This document shows, in pieces, positions 18,240-26,369 of a DNA stretch of 36,011 bases; position 1 is the first letter of the stretch; each line of letters opens with the position of its first letter. The stretch covers positions 1-36,011 of the forward strand of contig NZ_LIQQ01000076.1 in NCBI RefSeq assembly GCF_001418565.1. The letters run 5' to 3'. Origin of the DNA: Streptomyces graminilatus. GTDB taxonomy: Bacteria > Actinomycetota > Actinomycetes > Streptomycetales > Streptomycetaceae. The notes below the pieces were generated by a model that saw only the letters and a list, made by a program, of their open reading frames with translations, was not told where the DNA came from and did no database searches. A program made the translations under genes and the position numbers.

Positions 18240-18599
18240 TCAGGGCCGGTCGAGGCGCAACCGCTCCGCGCGCGGCAGACCGGCCACCACCAGGTCGTAC
18301 GAGTCCTCGATCAGCTCCCGTACGAGCTGATCGGGCAACTCCCCGTCGACCGTGACGGTGTTCCAGTGCCGTTTGTTCATGTGGTAGCCGGGGACGATCA
18401 GCCCCGGATGGTCGGCGCGCAGCCGGACCGCGTCCTCCGGGACGCACTTCAGGTTGACCGTCAGGGGCCGGCCGTCCAGCGAGGTCAGGGCGAAGAGCTT
18501 GCCCAGCACCTTGAAGACCGAGACGTCCGGCCTGAACGGAAACTCCTCCACGGCGGAGTTGAAGGACAGACAGAAAGCACGCAGTTCCTCGGAAGTCAC
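18240..18599 (-). CDS. MmcQ/YjbR family protein
   Basis: 119 residues of the YjbR (MmcQ) fold, a double-wing DNA-binding-like domain of unknown cellular role. Family features: an N-terminal helix (EELRAFCLSFNSAVEEFPF), KVLGKLFALTSLDGRPLTVNLKC, PGYHMNKRHWNTV and a C-terminal helix DQLVRELIEDSYDLVVAGLPRAERLRL. It starts at GTG 18599, overlapping the CorC stop (GTGA), so it is translated in step with the CorC-YbeY-PhoH group. It is last in that group; a 300-bp gap with repeats follows. Confidence 0.9.
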   Translation of the reverse strand: MTSEELRAFCLSFNSAVEEFPFRPDVSVFKVLGKLFALTSLDGRPLTVNLKCVPEDAVRLRADHPGLIVPGYHMNKRHWNTVTVDGELPDQLVRELIEDSYDLVVAGLPRAERLRLDRP

Positions 18600-19957
18600 G
18601 CGTCGCCCCTCTCCTTCGCCTTCTCCTTCTCCTTCGCCTTCTCGTTCTCGTTCTCTTTTTCGTTCTCCTCGTCCAGTGCCCCGGTGTGGTCGAGCGGCTC
18701 GACCAGCACCGTCACGATCTTGTTCCGCCGCCCGGCCGCGGCCTCCGCGGTGAGCCGCAGTTCGCGCCCGTCGGGGAGTTCGACGACGGCCGAGGCCCCG
18801 GCGATCGGTACGCGGCCCAGCGCCTTCGCCAGCAGCCCGCCGACCGTCTCCACGTCCTCGTCGTCGTACTCCTCCAGGCCGTACAGCTCGCCGAGGTCGG
18901 TGATGTCGAGGCGGGCCGTGACCCGGTGACGCTCGTCGCCCAGCTCCTCGACGGGCGGGAGTTCACGGTCGTACTCGTCGGTGATCTCGCCGACGATCTC
19001 CTCCAGGATGTCCTCGATGGTCACGATGCCGGCCGTGCCGCCGTACTCGTCGATGACGACGGCGACATGGTTGCGGTCGCGCTGCATCTCACGGAGCAGA
19101 TCACCGGCGTTCTTCGTGTCGGGTACGAACGCGGCGGGCCGCATCGCGGTCGACACCAGCTCGCTCTCCGCGTCCCGGCTGATGTGCGTCCGGCGGACCA
19201 GGTCCTTGAGGTACACGATGCCGACGACGTCGTCCTCGCTCTCCCCGGTGACCGGAATCCGCGAGAACCCGGAGCGCAGCGCCAGGGTGAGCGCCTGCCG
19301 GATCGTCTTGAACCGCTCGATGACCACCAGATCCGTACGCGGGACCATGACCTCCCGGACGAGGGTGTCGCCCAGCTCGAAGACGGAGTGCACCATACGG
19401 CGCTCGTCGTCCTCGATCAGGGATTCCTTCTCGGCCAGGTCGACCAGCGCGCGCAACTCCGCCTCGGAGGCGAACGGGCCACGCCGGAAGCCCTTGCCGG
19501 GGGTGAGGGCGTTGCCGATGAGGATCAGGAGATAGGGGATGGGCCCCATGATCCGGGCGAGCGGCAGCAGGACGTACGCGGCGGCCGTGGCCGTGTTGAG
19601 CGGATGCTGCCGCCCGATGGTCCGCGGCGAGACCCCCACCGCGACATACGACACGAGCACCATGACACCGATGGCGACGGCGAGGGCCTGCCAGGTCTCG
19701 TCGAACTCCTGGAGGCAGGCGTAGGTGACGAGCGCGGCGGCGGCCATCTCGCAGACCACGCGCACCAGCAGCGCCACATTGAGATAGCGGGTCGGGTCGG
19801 CGGCGATCTGCGCCAGCTTGGCGCTGCCGCGCCGGCCGCCGCGTACGGCCTCCTCGGCGCGGAAGCTGGAGACGCGCGCGAGGCCCGCCTCCGCGCAGGC
19901 GGCGAGCCAGGCGACCACGACCAGCGCTATGGCACCCGTGACGAGTTGGGGATTCAT
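18596..19957 (-). CDS. CorC/HlyC-type CBS-domain membrane protein (hemolysin-family label)
   Basis: 453 residues: a DUF21/CNNM membrane domain (about 1-150), a CBS pair (about 195-320; [15 protein letters not shown] ... [12 protein letters not shown] ... [39 protein letters not shown]) and a C-terminal CorC_HlyC domain (about 340-425). Family members are implicated in magnesium/cobalt efflux or homeostasis; the old name hemolysin is not supported by function. The last 25 residues are a Glu/Lys/Asn low-complexity tail ([16 protein letters not shown]) coded by 6-bp repeats, probably a slippage product. Its ATG overlaps the YbeY stop (ATGA), and its TGA overlaps the YjbR GTG. Confidence 0.95.
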   Translation of the reverse strand: MNPQLVTGAIALVVVAWLAACAEAGLARVSSFRAEEAVRGGRRGSAKLAQIAADPTRYLNVALLVRVVCEMAAAALVTYACLQEFDETWQALAVAIGVMVLVSYVAVGVSPRTIGRQHPLNTATAAAYVLLPLARIMGPIPYLLILIGNALTPGKGFRRGPFASEAELRALVDLAEKESLIEDDERRMVHSVFELGDTLVREVMVPRTDLVVIERFKTIRQALTLALRSGFSRIPVTGESEDDVVGIVYLKDLVRRTHISRDAESELVSTAMRPAAFVPDTKNAGDLLREMQRDRNHVAVVIDEYGGTAGIVTIEDILEEIVGEITDEYDRELPPVEELGDERHRVTARLDITDLGELYGLEEYDDEDVETVGGLLAKALGRVPIAGASAVVELPDGRELRLTAEAAAGRRNKIVTVLVEPLDHTGALDEENEKENENEKAKEKEKAKERGDA

Positions 19958-20451
19958 GACACGGTCGGGGCGGGCGACGGGCCCGTCATCCCCCGCTCGC
20001 CGCGCCAGTCGCCCACGATGGCGGCCTGGAGGCCGAACATCTCGGCCTTCTCGTCCGGCTCCTCGTGGTCGTACCCGAGGAGGTGCAGCACGCCGTGGAC
20101 GGTGAGGAGTTGGAGCTCCTCGTCCATGGAGTGCTGGGTGTCGGCCTCCTTGCCCTGCTTCTCGGCGACCTCGGGGCAGAGCACGATGTCACCGAGAAGC
20201 CCCTGCGGCGGCTCGGCGTCGTCCTTCGACGGCGGGCGCAGCTCGTCCATCGGGAAGGACATGACGTCGGTCGGACCGGGCAGGTCCATCCACTGGATGT
20301 GCAACTGCTCCATGGCGTCGGCGTCCACGACGATCACCGAGAGCTCGGAGAGCGGGTGGATGCGCATCCGCGCGAGCGCGTAGCGGGCGATGTCGAGGAT
20401 CGCCTGCTCGTCGACCTCGGTTCCGGACTCGTTGTTGACGTCGATCGACAT
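19954..20451 (-). CDS. ybeY: Endoribonuclease YbeY (rRNA maturation factor)
   Basis: A 165-residue single-strand endoribonuclease acting in 16S rRNA 3'-end maturation and ribosome quality control. The metal motif [11 protein letters not shown] has the three ligands H119, H123 and H129; [10 protein letters not shown] and the upstream LNxxWR-like [18 protein letters not shown] complete the family pattern. ATG 20451 is 13 nt behind the phoH stop; longer frames upstream lack homology-like sequence. Coupled to corC by ATGA. The order phoH-ybeY-corC-(yjbR)-era is a common bacterial ribosome-maturation cluster. Confidence 0.96.
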   Translation of the reverse strand: MSIDVNNESGTEVDEQAILDIARYALARMRIHPLSELSVIVVDADAMEQLHIQWMDLPGPTDVMSFPMDELRPPSKDDAEPPQGLLGDIVLCPEVAEKQGKEADTQHSMDEELQLLTVHGVLHLLGYDHEEPDEKAEMFGLQAAIVGDWRGERGMTGPSPAPTVS

Positions 20452-20464
20452 GGTGCTGGTTCGT

Positions 20465-21519
<1,055 letters not shown>

Positions 21520-21523
<4 letters not shown>

Positions 21524-21546
21524 GGGCCGGCTCTGTAGGCCTGCAC
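21520..21546 (-). promoter_or_regulatory. Possible 8-codon upstream frame coupled to phoH
   Basis: GTG 21546 follows GAGGAGG (21555-21549) by two bases and reads VQAYRAGP, then TGA, which overlaps the phoH ATG as ATGA. phoH has no good ribosome site of its own, so ribosomes ending here could re-initiate. The 2-nt spacing is short, so this is tentative. Confidence 0.25.
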
Positions 21547-21640
21547 GACCTCCTCAATGAGGCTCGCTTACCACGTGGGTAGCCTTCCGCTCCCAGACTA
21601 CGACGGTGCACTGACAACCCCGAAGGGCTTTTCGCTCACG

Positions 21641-21700
21641 GTCCGGTGAACGCGGTCACCGTCCGGTGAACGCCGTCACCCTCCGGTGCGCACGGTGACG
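21641..21700. repeat. 20-bp tandem repeat, three copies, upstream of phoH
   Basis: GTCCGGTGAACGCGGTCACC (21641-21660) is followed by a copy with one change (21661-21680) and a diverged third copy (21681-21700, CTCCGGTGCGCACGGTGACG). Each intact copy contains the inverted repeat GGTGA-N6-TCACC. It lies in the 275-bp space between phoH and the PfkB kinase, about 120 bp before phoH. It may be a cluster of regulator sites for phoH or simply a tandem duplication. Confidence 0.85.
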
Positions 21701-21798
21701 GCCGGGTGACAGTGACTGTCGGGTGTACGCGCGAGGCCGGAACCGGGGCCGGCGTCCCGGGGTCGGCGCCCGTGCTCAAGACAGGCCGGTTTCCGCGC

Positions 21799-22926
21799 TC
21801 AGGGCAGGCTGCGGAAGCCGATCGTCGGGACGGCCCGGCGCAGCGGCCACGGGCGGGGTCTCGCGCTTCTGGGCACCAGGTCCGCCAGGAACGCGTACCG
21901 GCGCAGGGCGGCCGGGTCCTGGTGCTCGTACGACTGGATCTCGCGCCACCAGGCCCCCACCTCGGACCAGCCGGGCGCGGAGAGGGAGCCGCCGAAGTCC
22001 TGGACGGAGAGGGCGGCGGTCAGGCCGGCGAAGGCGAGGCGGTCGGCGAGCGGCCAGTCGGCGAGGGTGCCGGTGACGAAGCCCGCGACGAAGACATCGC
22101 CGGCGCCGGTGGGGTCGAGGGCCTCGACGGCGATGGCGGGCACCTCGGCCGTCTCCCCCGTCCGCCCGTCCACCGCGTACGCGCCCTCGGCGCCGAGGGT
22201 GACGACGGCGAGCGGTACGTGATCGGCGAGGGCGCGGGCGGCTTTGCGGGGGCAGTCGGTGCGCGTGTAGCGCATCGCCTCCTCGGCGTTGGGCAGGAAG
22301 GCCTCGCAGTGCTCCAGGTCGGTGAGGCCCGCGAGATCCCAGCGCCCGGTGTCGTCCCAGCCGACGTCGCCGAAGATACGGGCACCCTTGCGGGCGGCCT
22401 GGGCGATCCAGGGGGCGGGGACACCCGGGGCGAGGGAGGCGACGGCGGCGCGGGAGTGCGGCGGGCACTGTGGCGCCGGTTCCTCGTGCGGCGGCTCATG
22501 GCCGTGGGAGACCATCGTGCGCTCGCCCTCGTACGCCATCGAGACGGTGACCGGGGAGTGCCAGCCGGGGACCGTGCGTGACGTGGAGAGGTCGATGCGC
22601 TCGCCCTGTTCGAGGGCGTCCCAGCAGTACTCCCCGTAGTGGTCGTCGCCGAAGGCGGCGGCGAGGGAGGTCCGCAGGCCGAGCCGGGCCAGCGCGGTCG
22701 CCATGTTGGCGACCCCGCCGGGGCTGGACCCCATCCCGCGCGCCCAGGACTCGGTGCCGCGCACCGGCGCGGAATCGAGCCCGGTGAAGATGATGTCGAG
22801 GAAGACGGTGCCCGTCAGATACACGTCCCACGGCGGTTCACCGGGCGCGCGCAGGGCGGCCAGGGGATCGACCTGGGCCTGGCGGTAGGACGATCCCTCT
22901 CCGGTGGACATGGTGGACGCGATCAC
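21799..22926 (-). CDS. PfkB-family carbohydrate kinase
   Basis: A ribokinase-fold sugar or nucleoside kinase, 375 residues. It shows the N-terminal PfkB motif SSPGGVANMATALARLGL, the GEYCWDALEQGERIDLS lid region and the C-terminal catalytic motif DPTGAGDVFVAGF with the base Asp. The substrate is not evident; members of this group phosphorylate sugars or nucleosides, and the adjacent adenine deaminase makes purine-related salvage conceivable (weak inference). I use GTG 22926, which has AGGGAG 6 nt upstream, rather than ATG 22911 (no site) or 22971. No coupling to neighbours; about 107 bp separates it from the deaminase gene. Confidence 0.9.
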   Translation of the reverse strand: MIASTMSTGEGSSYRQAQVDPLAALRAPGEPPWDVYLTGTVFLDIIFTGLDSAPVRGTESWARGMGSSPGGVANMATALARLGLRTSLAAAFGDDHYGEYCWDALEQGERIDLSTSRTVPGWHSPVTVSMAYEGERTMVSHGHEPPHEEPAPQCPPHSRAAVASLAPGVPAPWIAQAARKGARIFGDVGWDDTGRWDLAGLTDLEHCEAFLPNAEEAMRYTRTDCPRKAARALADHVPLAVVTLGAEGAYAVDGRTGETAEVPAIAVEALDPTGAGDVFVAGFVTGTLADWPLADRLAFAGLTAALSVQDFGGSLSAPGWSEVGAWWREIQSYEHQDPAALRRYAFLADLVPRSARPRPWPLRRAVPTIGFRSLP

Positions 22927-23033
22927 GGTGCGCTCCCTGACGATGGTGCGGATCAGGCCAGTGTGCACCACACCACTGACACCGACCCGCCGCTCGCGTC
23001 CCAGAAGCCTCCGTACGGCGCCCGTGGGGGCAC

Positions 23034-24029
23034 TCAGGCCCCGAACTCGTACGCCTCCACCTCGGCGAGGTAGCGCGCCCGCCGCTCCTCGTCACCGTCC
23101 AGGAACGAGGCCAGGAACGAGTTCCGCGCGAGCTCCCGCAGCCGCTCGTCACCGAGCCCCAGGGCCTCCCGTACCGCCCCGAAGTTGTCGCCGACGTATC
23201 CACCGAAGTAGGCGGGGTCGTCGGAGTTGACGGTGCACAGCAGGCCGGCGTCGAGCATCGCGGGCAGCGGGTGCTCGGCCAGGACGTCGACGGCCCGCAA
23301 CCGCACGTTCGACAGGGGACACAGCGTCAGCGGCACCCGCTCCCGCACCAGCCGCGCGACCAGCTCCGGGTCCTCCATGCAGCGCAGCCCGTGGTCGATC
23401 CGCTCGACGCCGAGAACATCAAGAGCCTCGGTGATGTACTCGGGCGGCCCCTCCTCCCCCGCGTGCGCGACGCGCCGCAGACCCAGGGCTGCGGCGGCCT
23501 CGTACACCTCGCGGAACTTCACCGGCGGATGCCCGACCTCGGCGGAGTCGAGCCCGATACCGACGATCCGGTCGAGGTAGGGCCTGGCGGCCTCCAGCGT
23601 CTCCATCGCGGACTCGGCGGACTGGTCACGCAGGAAGCACATGATCAGCTGGGTGGAGACGCCGTGGACGGACTCGCTCTCCCCGAGCGCCCGCCAGAGC
23701 CCCTCGACAACGGTCCCCATGCCGACCCCCCGGGCGAGGTGGGCCTGCGGATCGAAGAAGATCTCGGCGTGCCGAACACCCTGAGCCGCAGCCCGAGCGA
23801 GATAGGCGTTGGCGAGATCCGCGAAGTCCTGCTCGGTGCGCAGGACGGCCATGAGCTCGTAGTAGAGGTTCAGAAAGGACTGCAGGTCATCGAACAGATA
23901 CGCCTTGCGCAGCTCTTCGGTGTCGGCGTACGGCAGCACGACACCGTTGCGCGCGGCGAGCGCGAAGGCCAGCTCGGGTTCGAGGGTGCCTTCGATATGG
24001 AGGTGGAGTTCGGCTTTGGGGAGGGACAT
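23034..24029 (-). CDS. Adenine deaminase (adenosine deaminase superfamily, ADE-type)
   Basis: A 331-residue metal-dependent amidohydrolase. Motifs: LPKAELHLHIEGTLEPEL (H9, H11 metal ligands), RRVAHAGEEGPPEY, ERIDHGLRCMEDPEL, LCPLSNVRLRAVD and VNSDDPAYFGGYVGDNF (metal Asp pair). The CPLSN and DPAYFGGY forms are those of the Aah1-like adenine deaminases rather than true adenosine deaminases, so it should convert adenine to hypoxanthine in purine salvage, although databases often label it adenosine deaminase. TACGAT lies exactly 6 nt before ATG 24029, with no Shine-Dalgarno, suggesting a leaderless message. It is 20 bp after the RNase Z gene. Confidence 0.88.
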   Translation of the reverse strand: MSLPKAELHLHIEGTLEPELAFALAARNGVVLPYADTEELRKAYLFDDLQSFLNLYYELMAVLRTEQDFADLANAYLARAAAQGVRHAEIFFDPQAHLARGVGMGTVVEGLWRALGESESVHGVSTQLIMCFLRDQSAESAMETLEAARPYLDRIVGIGLDSAEVGHPPVKFREVYEAAAALGLRRVAHAGEEGPPEYITEALDVLGVERIDHGLRCMEDPELVARLVRERVPLTLCPLSNVRLRAVDVLAEHPLPAMLDAGLLCTVNSDDPAYFGGYVGDNFGAVREALGLGDERLRELARNSFLASFLDGDEERRARYLAEVEAYEFGA

Positions 24030-24035
24030 CCAAGA

Positions 24036-24041
24036 ATCGTA
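24036..24041 (-). promoter_or_regulatory. -10-like TACGAT for a leaderless adenine deaminase message
   Basis: TACGAT (24041-24036, minus strand), six bases, then ATG 24029. It lies in the 20-bp gap behind the RNase Z stop. The -35 region (within the RNase Z tail) has no clear TTGAC. Confidence 0.4.
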
Positions 24042-24049
24042 CGACCGTT

Positions 24050-24976
24050 TTACCGCCGTTTCGGAACCGGCACCGTCAGCAGGTCGTAGGCGACGGTCAG
24101 CTCACCCTCGTATCCCGCAGCGCGCGCCTGCCGTTCGAACTCGGCCGGGTCGGAGTAGCGCTGGCTGAAGTGGGTGAGAACGAGATGCCGTACGCCGCCG
24201 TCCCGGGCGATTGCCCCCGCCTGCCCGGCGGTCAAGTGGCCGTGATCGACGGCGAGTTGCTGATCCTCATCAAGGAAGGTCGACTCGATGACGAGCATGT
24301 CGACACCTTCGGCCAGCGCATGCACTCCATCACACAACCGTGTGTCCATCACAAAGGCGAACCGCTGCCCGCGCCGCACCTCACTGACGTCGTCGAGGGT
24401 GACGGACCCGACGGACCCCTCCCTCTGGAGGCGCCCGACGTCCGGCCCCTTGATCCCGTGCCCGGCGAGCAGCTCGGGCAGCATGCGGCGCCCGTCGGGC
24501 TCGACGAGGAGGTAGCCGTAGGACTCGACGGGATGGGAGAGCCTGCGCGCTTCGAGCCGATACCCGGAAGTTCCAGATGTCCCGGACGCAGCGGCCAGCA
24601 CGCCACCCTCCCCCGAGACCGGCTCTTGCCGTATCTGAACGGTCTCGCGGTACGCGGTGGAGTACCGCAGGCGGTCGAAGAACTTCTGCCCGGAGCGCGG
24701 GTAGTGTGCGGTCACCTCGTGCGGGACGCGGTCGAGGTTGATGCGCTGGATGACTCCGGCGAGCCCGAGCGAGTGGTCCCCGTGGAAGTGCGTGACGCAG
24801 ATCCGGTTGAGGTCGTGGGCGGCGACCCCCGCCCGCAGCATCTGGCGCTGCGTGCCCTCGCCGGGATCGAAGAGGAGACCCTCGCCGTCCCAGCGGAGCA
24901 GATAGCCGTTGTGGTTGCGGTGCCGGGTGGGTACCTGGCTGGCGGTGCCGAGGACCACCAGTTCACGTGCGGACAA
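24050..24976 (-). CDS. rnz: Ribonuclease Z (tRNA 3'-end endonuclease)
   Basis: A 308-residue MBL-fold endonuclease that trims tRNA 3' trailers. It opens [39 protein letters not shown] and has the zinc site [11 protein letters not shown] (H63, H65, D67, H68), [19 protein letters not shown] and the late [21 protein letters not shown] microsatellite interrupts the middle (about residue 132). The start is TTG 24976, six nt behind the HIT stop, matching the conserved N-terminus. Read with the HIT gene as one unit. Confidence 0.95.
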   Translation of the reverse strand: MSARELVVLGTASQVPTRHRNHNGYLLRWDGEGLLFDPGEGTQRQMLRAGVAAHDLNRICVTHFHGDHSLGLAGVIQRINLDRVPHEVTAHYPRSGQKFFDRLRYSTAYRETVQIRQEPVSGEGGVLAAASGTSGTSGYRLEARRLSHPVESYGYLLVEPDGRRMLPELLAGHGIKGPDVGRLQREGSVGSVTLDDVSEVRRGQRFAFVMDTRLCDGVHALAEGVDMLVIESTFLDEDQQLAVDHGHLTAGQAGAIARDGGVRHLVLTHFSQRYSDPAEFERQARAAGYEGELTVAYDLLTVPVPKRR

Positions 24977-24982
24977 GGCCCG

Positions 24983-25357
24983 TTACCCCGGCGGCCACTG
25001 GAGGCCGCGCCCACCGAGAAGGTGCGCGTGCGCGTGGAACACGGTCTGGCCGGCCCCGCTGCCGGTATTGAAGACGATCCGATAGCTGTCCAGCTTCTCC
25101 TCGGCCGCCACCTCACCGGCGTGCCGCAGCACGTCGGCGGCGATGCCGGGCTCGGCGGCGGCGAGGGAGGCCGCGTCGGAGTGGTGGACCTTGGGGATCA
25201 CCAGGATGTGCGTCGGCGCCTGCGGGTTGATGTCCCGGAAGGCGACGGTCGTGTCGGTCTCCTGGACGATGGTCGCCGGGATGTGCCCCGCGACGATCTT
25301 GCAGAACAGGCAGTCGTCCTGCGGCGCCCCGCTGTCGTTCTCGTCCTCGTCCCGCAT
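24983..25357 (-). CDS. HIT-domain nucleotide hydrolase
   Basis: A 124-residue histidine-triad protein, HINT-like. It has a structural zinc pair CLFCKIVAG and the active triad HAHAHLL (H108, H110, H112), preceded by FNTGSGAGQTVFH. Such enzymes hydrolyse nucleoside phosphoramidates or adenylates. ATG 25357 has GGAGG 7 nt upstream, a clear choice over upstream in-frame starts. The RNase Z gene starts six nt after its stop. The C-terminus ends LQWPPG, as is usual for HINT proteins with Trp near the end. Confidence 0.95.
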   Translation of the reverse strand: MRDEDENDSGAPQDDCLFCKIVAGHIPATIVQETDTTVAFRDINPQAPTHILVIPKVHHSDAASLAAAEPGIAADVLRHAGEVAAEEKLDSYRIVFNTGSGAGQTVFHAHAHLLGGRGLQWPPG

Positions 25358-25431
25358 GCGCGTGCCTCCTCGCGTCGGCCGATCATTACGTCGGCATCGT
25401 ATCGGCGCCCTCACCCCGGACACACAGAGAC

Positions 25432-25461
25432 GAGGGTCCGTCGGCAAGCCGACGAACCCTC
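25432..25461 (-). terminator. Hairpin between the lectin gene and the HIT gene
   Basis: GAGGGT..GTCGG-CAAG-CCGAC..ACCCTC: two perfect stem blocks of 6 and 5 bp, separated by a 2-nt mismatch. It lies about 50 nt after the lectin stop. GGATCC-AGC-GGATCC (about 25492-25506) nearby can form a second small stem. Confidence 0.55.
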
Positions 25462-25512
25462 AGTCAAAGATCGAGGCTGGGCCCAACCCTGGATCCAGCG
25501 GATCCGGCTGGG

Positions 25513-26055
25513 TCAGAAGCCCAGCTTCCAGAGCTGGAGTCCGGTGTTGTAGCAACCCCTCAGGCTGACCCCTCCGGAGGTGTTGTCCACGCACTCGTTT
25601 CCGCCGAAGGCGCTCTTGAGCTGGACCTTGTCCCAGCTCGACCCGACAGCGGCCCAGAGTCCGGCGTGGGCGCCGCCGCTACCGAGACAGTTGGCGGTGA
25701 TCATCCTTCGGTTGATGTCATACCTCAGGCACAGTCCGGTCGCCTTGTTCTGCACCTCGACAATGTCATAGGCGTCGTGGCGACTGAAGAGCATGTTCCA
25801 GGTCTGGTAGTCGTTTCCCGTCTGGCAGGGATTCGTGTACACCTGACCGCTGCTGTTGCTGTCCAGGCAGCGCCCGGTTTCCCAGTTGCGCAGGAGGTTC
25901 GGCCCGACGTACGCGGACGCGGTGCCCGCGTTCATGACCGACAGCCCCAGGAAAAGCCCGAGAGCAAGGGCCCCCGCCCATCCGCGGCGCGCGAAACGCC
26001 CCAGGGTCCGGGTTTGGGTACCCGCCGTTGTGTCCGATCCCATTGTGTGGGTCAT
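25513..26055 (-). CDS. Secreted ricin-type beta-trefoil (R-type lectin) protein
   Basis: 180 residues. A signal peptide has RRG then a hydrophobic core, ending AGTASA (cleavage after about residue 48). The mature part has lectin-like repeats: GRCLDSN ... DYQTWNM, GLCLRYD ... and NECVDN ... LQLWKLGF, i.e. QxW-type motifs and paired cysteines as in ricin B domains. Only one trefoil is present and there is no catalytic domain, so it may bind surface or environmental glycans. ATG 26055 has GGAAGGAAG 6 nt upstream. The gene has its own terminator and a palindrome upstream, and is less GC-rich than its neighbours, consistent with a later arrival between HIT and the tricorn gene (inference). Confidence 0.85.
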   Translation of the reverse strand: MTHTMGSDTTAGTQTRTLGRFARRGWAGALALGLFLGLSVMNAGTASAYVGPNLLRNWETGRCLDSNSSGQVYTNPCQTGNDYQTWNMLFSRHDAYDIVEVQNKATGLCLRYDINRRMITANCLGSGGAHAGLWAAVGSSWDKVQLKSAFGGNECVDNTSGGVSLRGCYNTGLQLWKLGF

Positions 26056-26158
26056 GTCAACTTCCTTCCGCTCGTGGCTGCGGCGGCCGACGGCCGTTGA
26101 TTTCGTGCCGTTTTCAGCGCATTTACCCGCCGCCGCTGGACACGATCATGCCAAGTAC

Positions 26159-26170
26159 GAACGGCCGTTC
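26159..26170. promoter_or_regulatory. Perfect palindrome GAACGGCCGTTC upstream of the lectin gene; 26056-26299 otherwise featureless
   Basis: GAACGGCCGTTC lies about 105 bp upstream of the lectin start, where an operator could be. A related GACGGCCGTTG occurs at about 26087-26097. The remainder of the 26056-26299 space holds only a small GGTA-GT-TACC palindrome (about 26256-26265). I find no further gene. Confidence 0.35.
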
Positions 26171-26299
26171 AGGCGCCGTCGGCCGTCCACCGGCTAAGTA
26201 CAGGGAAACCTGTCACGAACCGCCTGCCCGCCAGGCGTTCCGGAGTGGTCAAAAGCGGTAGTTACCGGTCCATACAGCCACAAGTTGGCCGAACGAAGT

Positions 26300-26340
26300 G
26301 CGCCCCCAACTGGTCCATGTACAGGACCAGTTGGGGGCGC
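26300..26340 (-). terminator. Perfect 17-bp terminator hairpin after the tricorn gene
   Basis: GCGCCCCCAACTGGTCC and GGACCAGTTGGGGGCGC are exact complements around a 7-nt loop (ATGTACA). It starts 30 nt after the tricorn stop. It separates the tricorn gene from the lectin gene and, being symmetric, could stop transcription in both directions. Confidence 0.92.
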
Positions 26341-26369
26341 TTCGCGCTACGGGTTGGTTGGCTGGTTGG

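Noticed and set aside
18204..18243. CRISPR-like array of 12-bp units
   Set aside because: Units are contiguous with no spacers and there are no cas genes; it is a simple tandem repeat.
18686..20383. Long plus-strand frame opposite corC and ybeY
   Set aside because: It spans two real genes antisense and has no motifs.
21641..21700. 20-bp repeats considered as a CRISPR or plasmid iteron array
   Set aside because: No spacers, no replication gene nearby, and the third copy is degraded.
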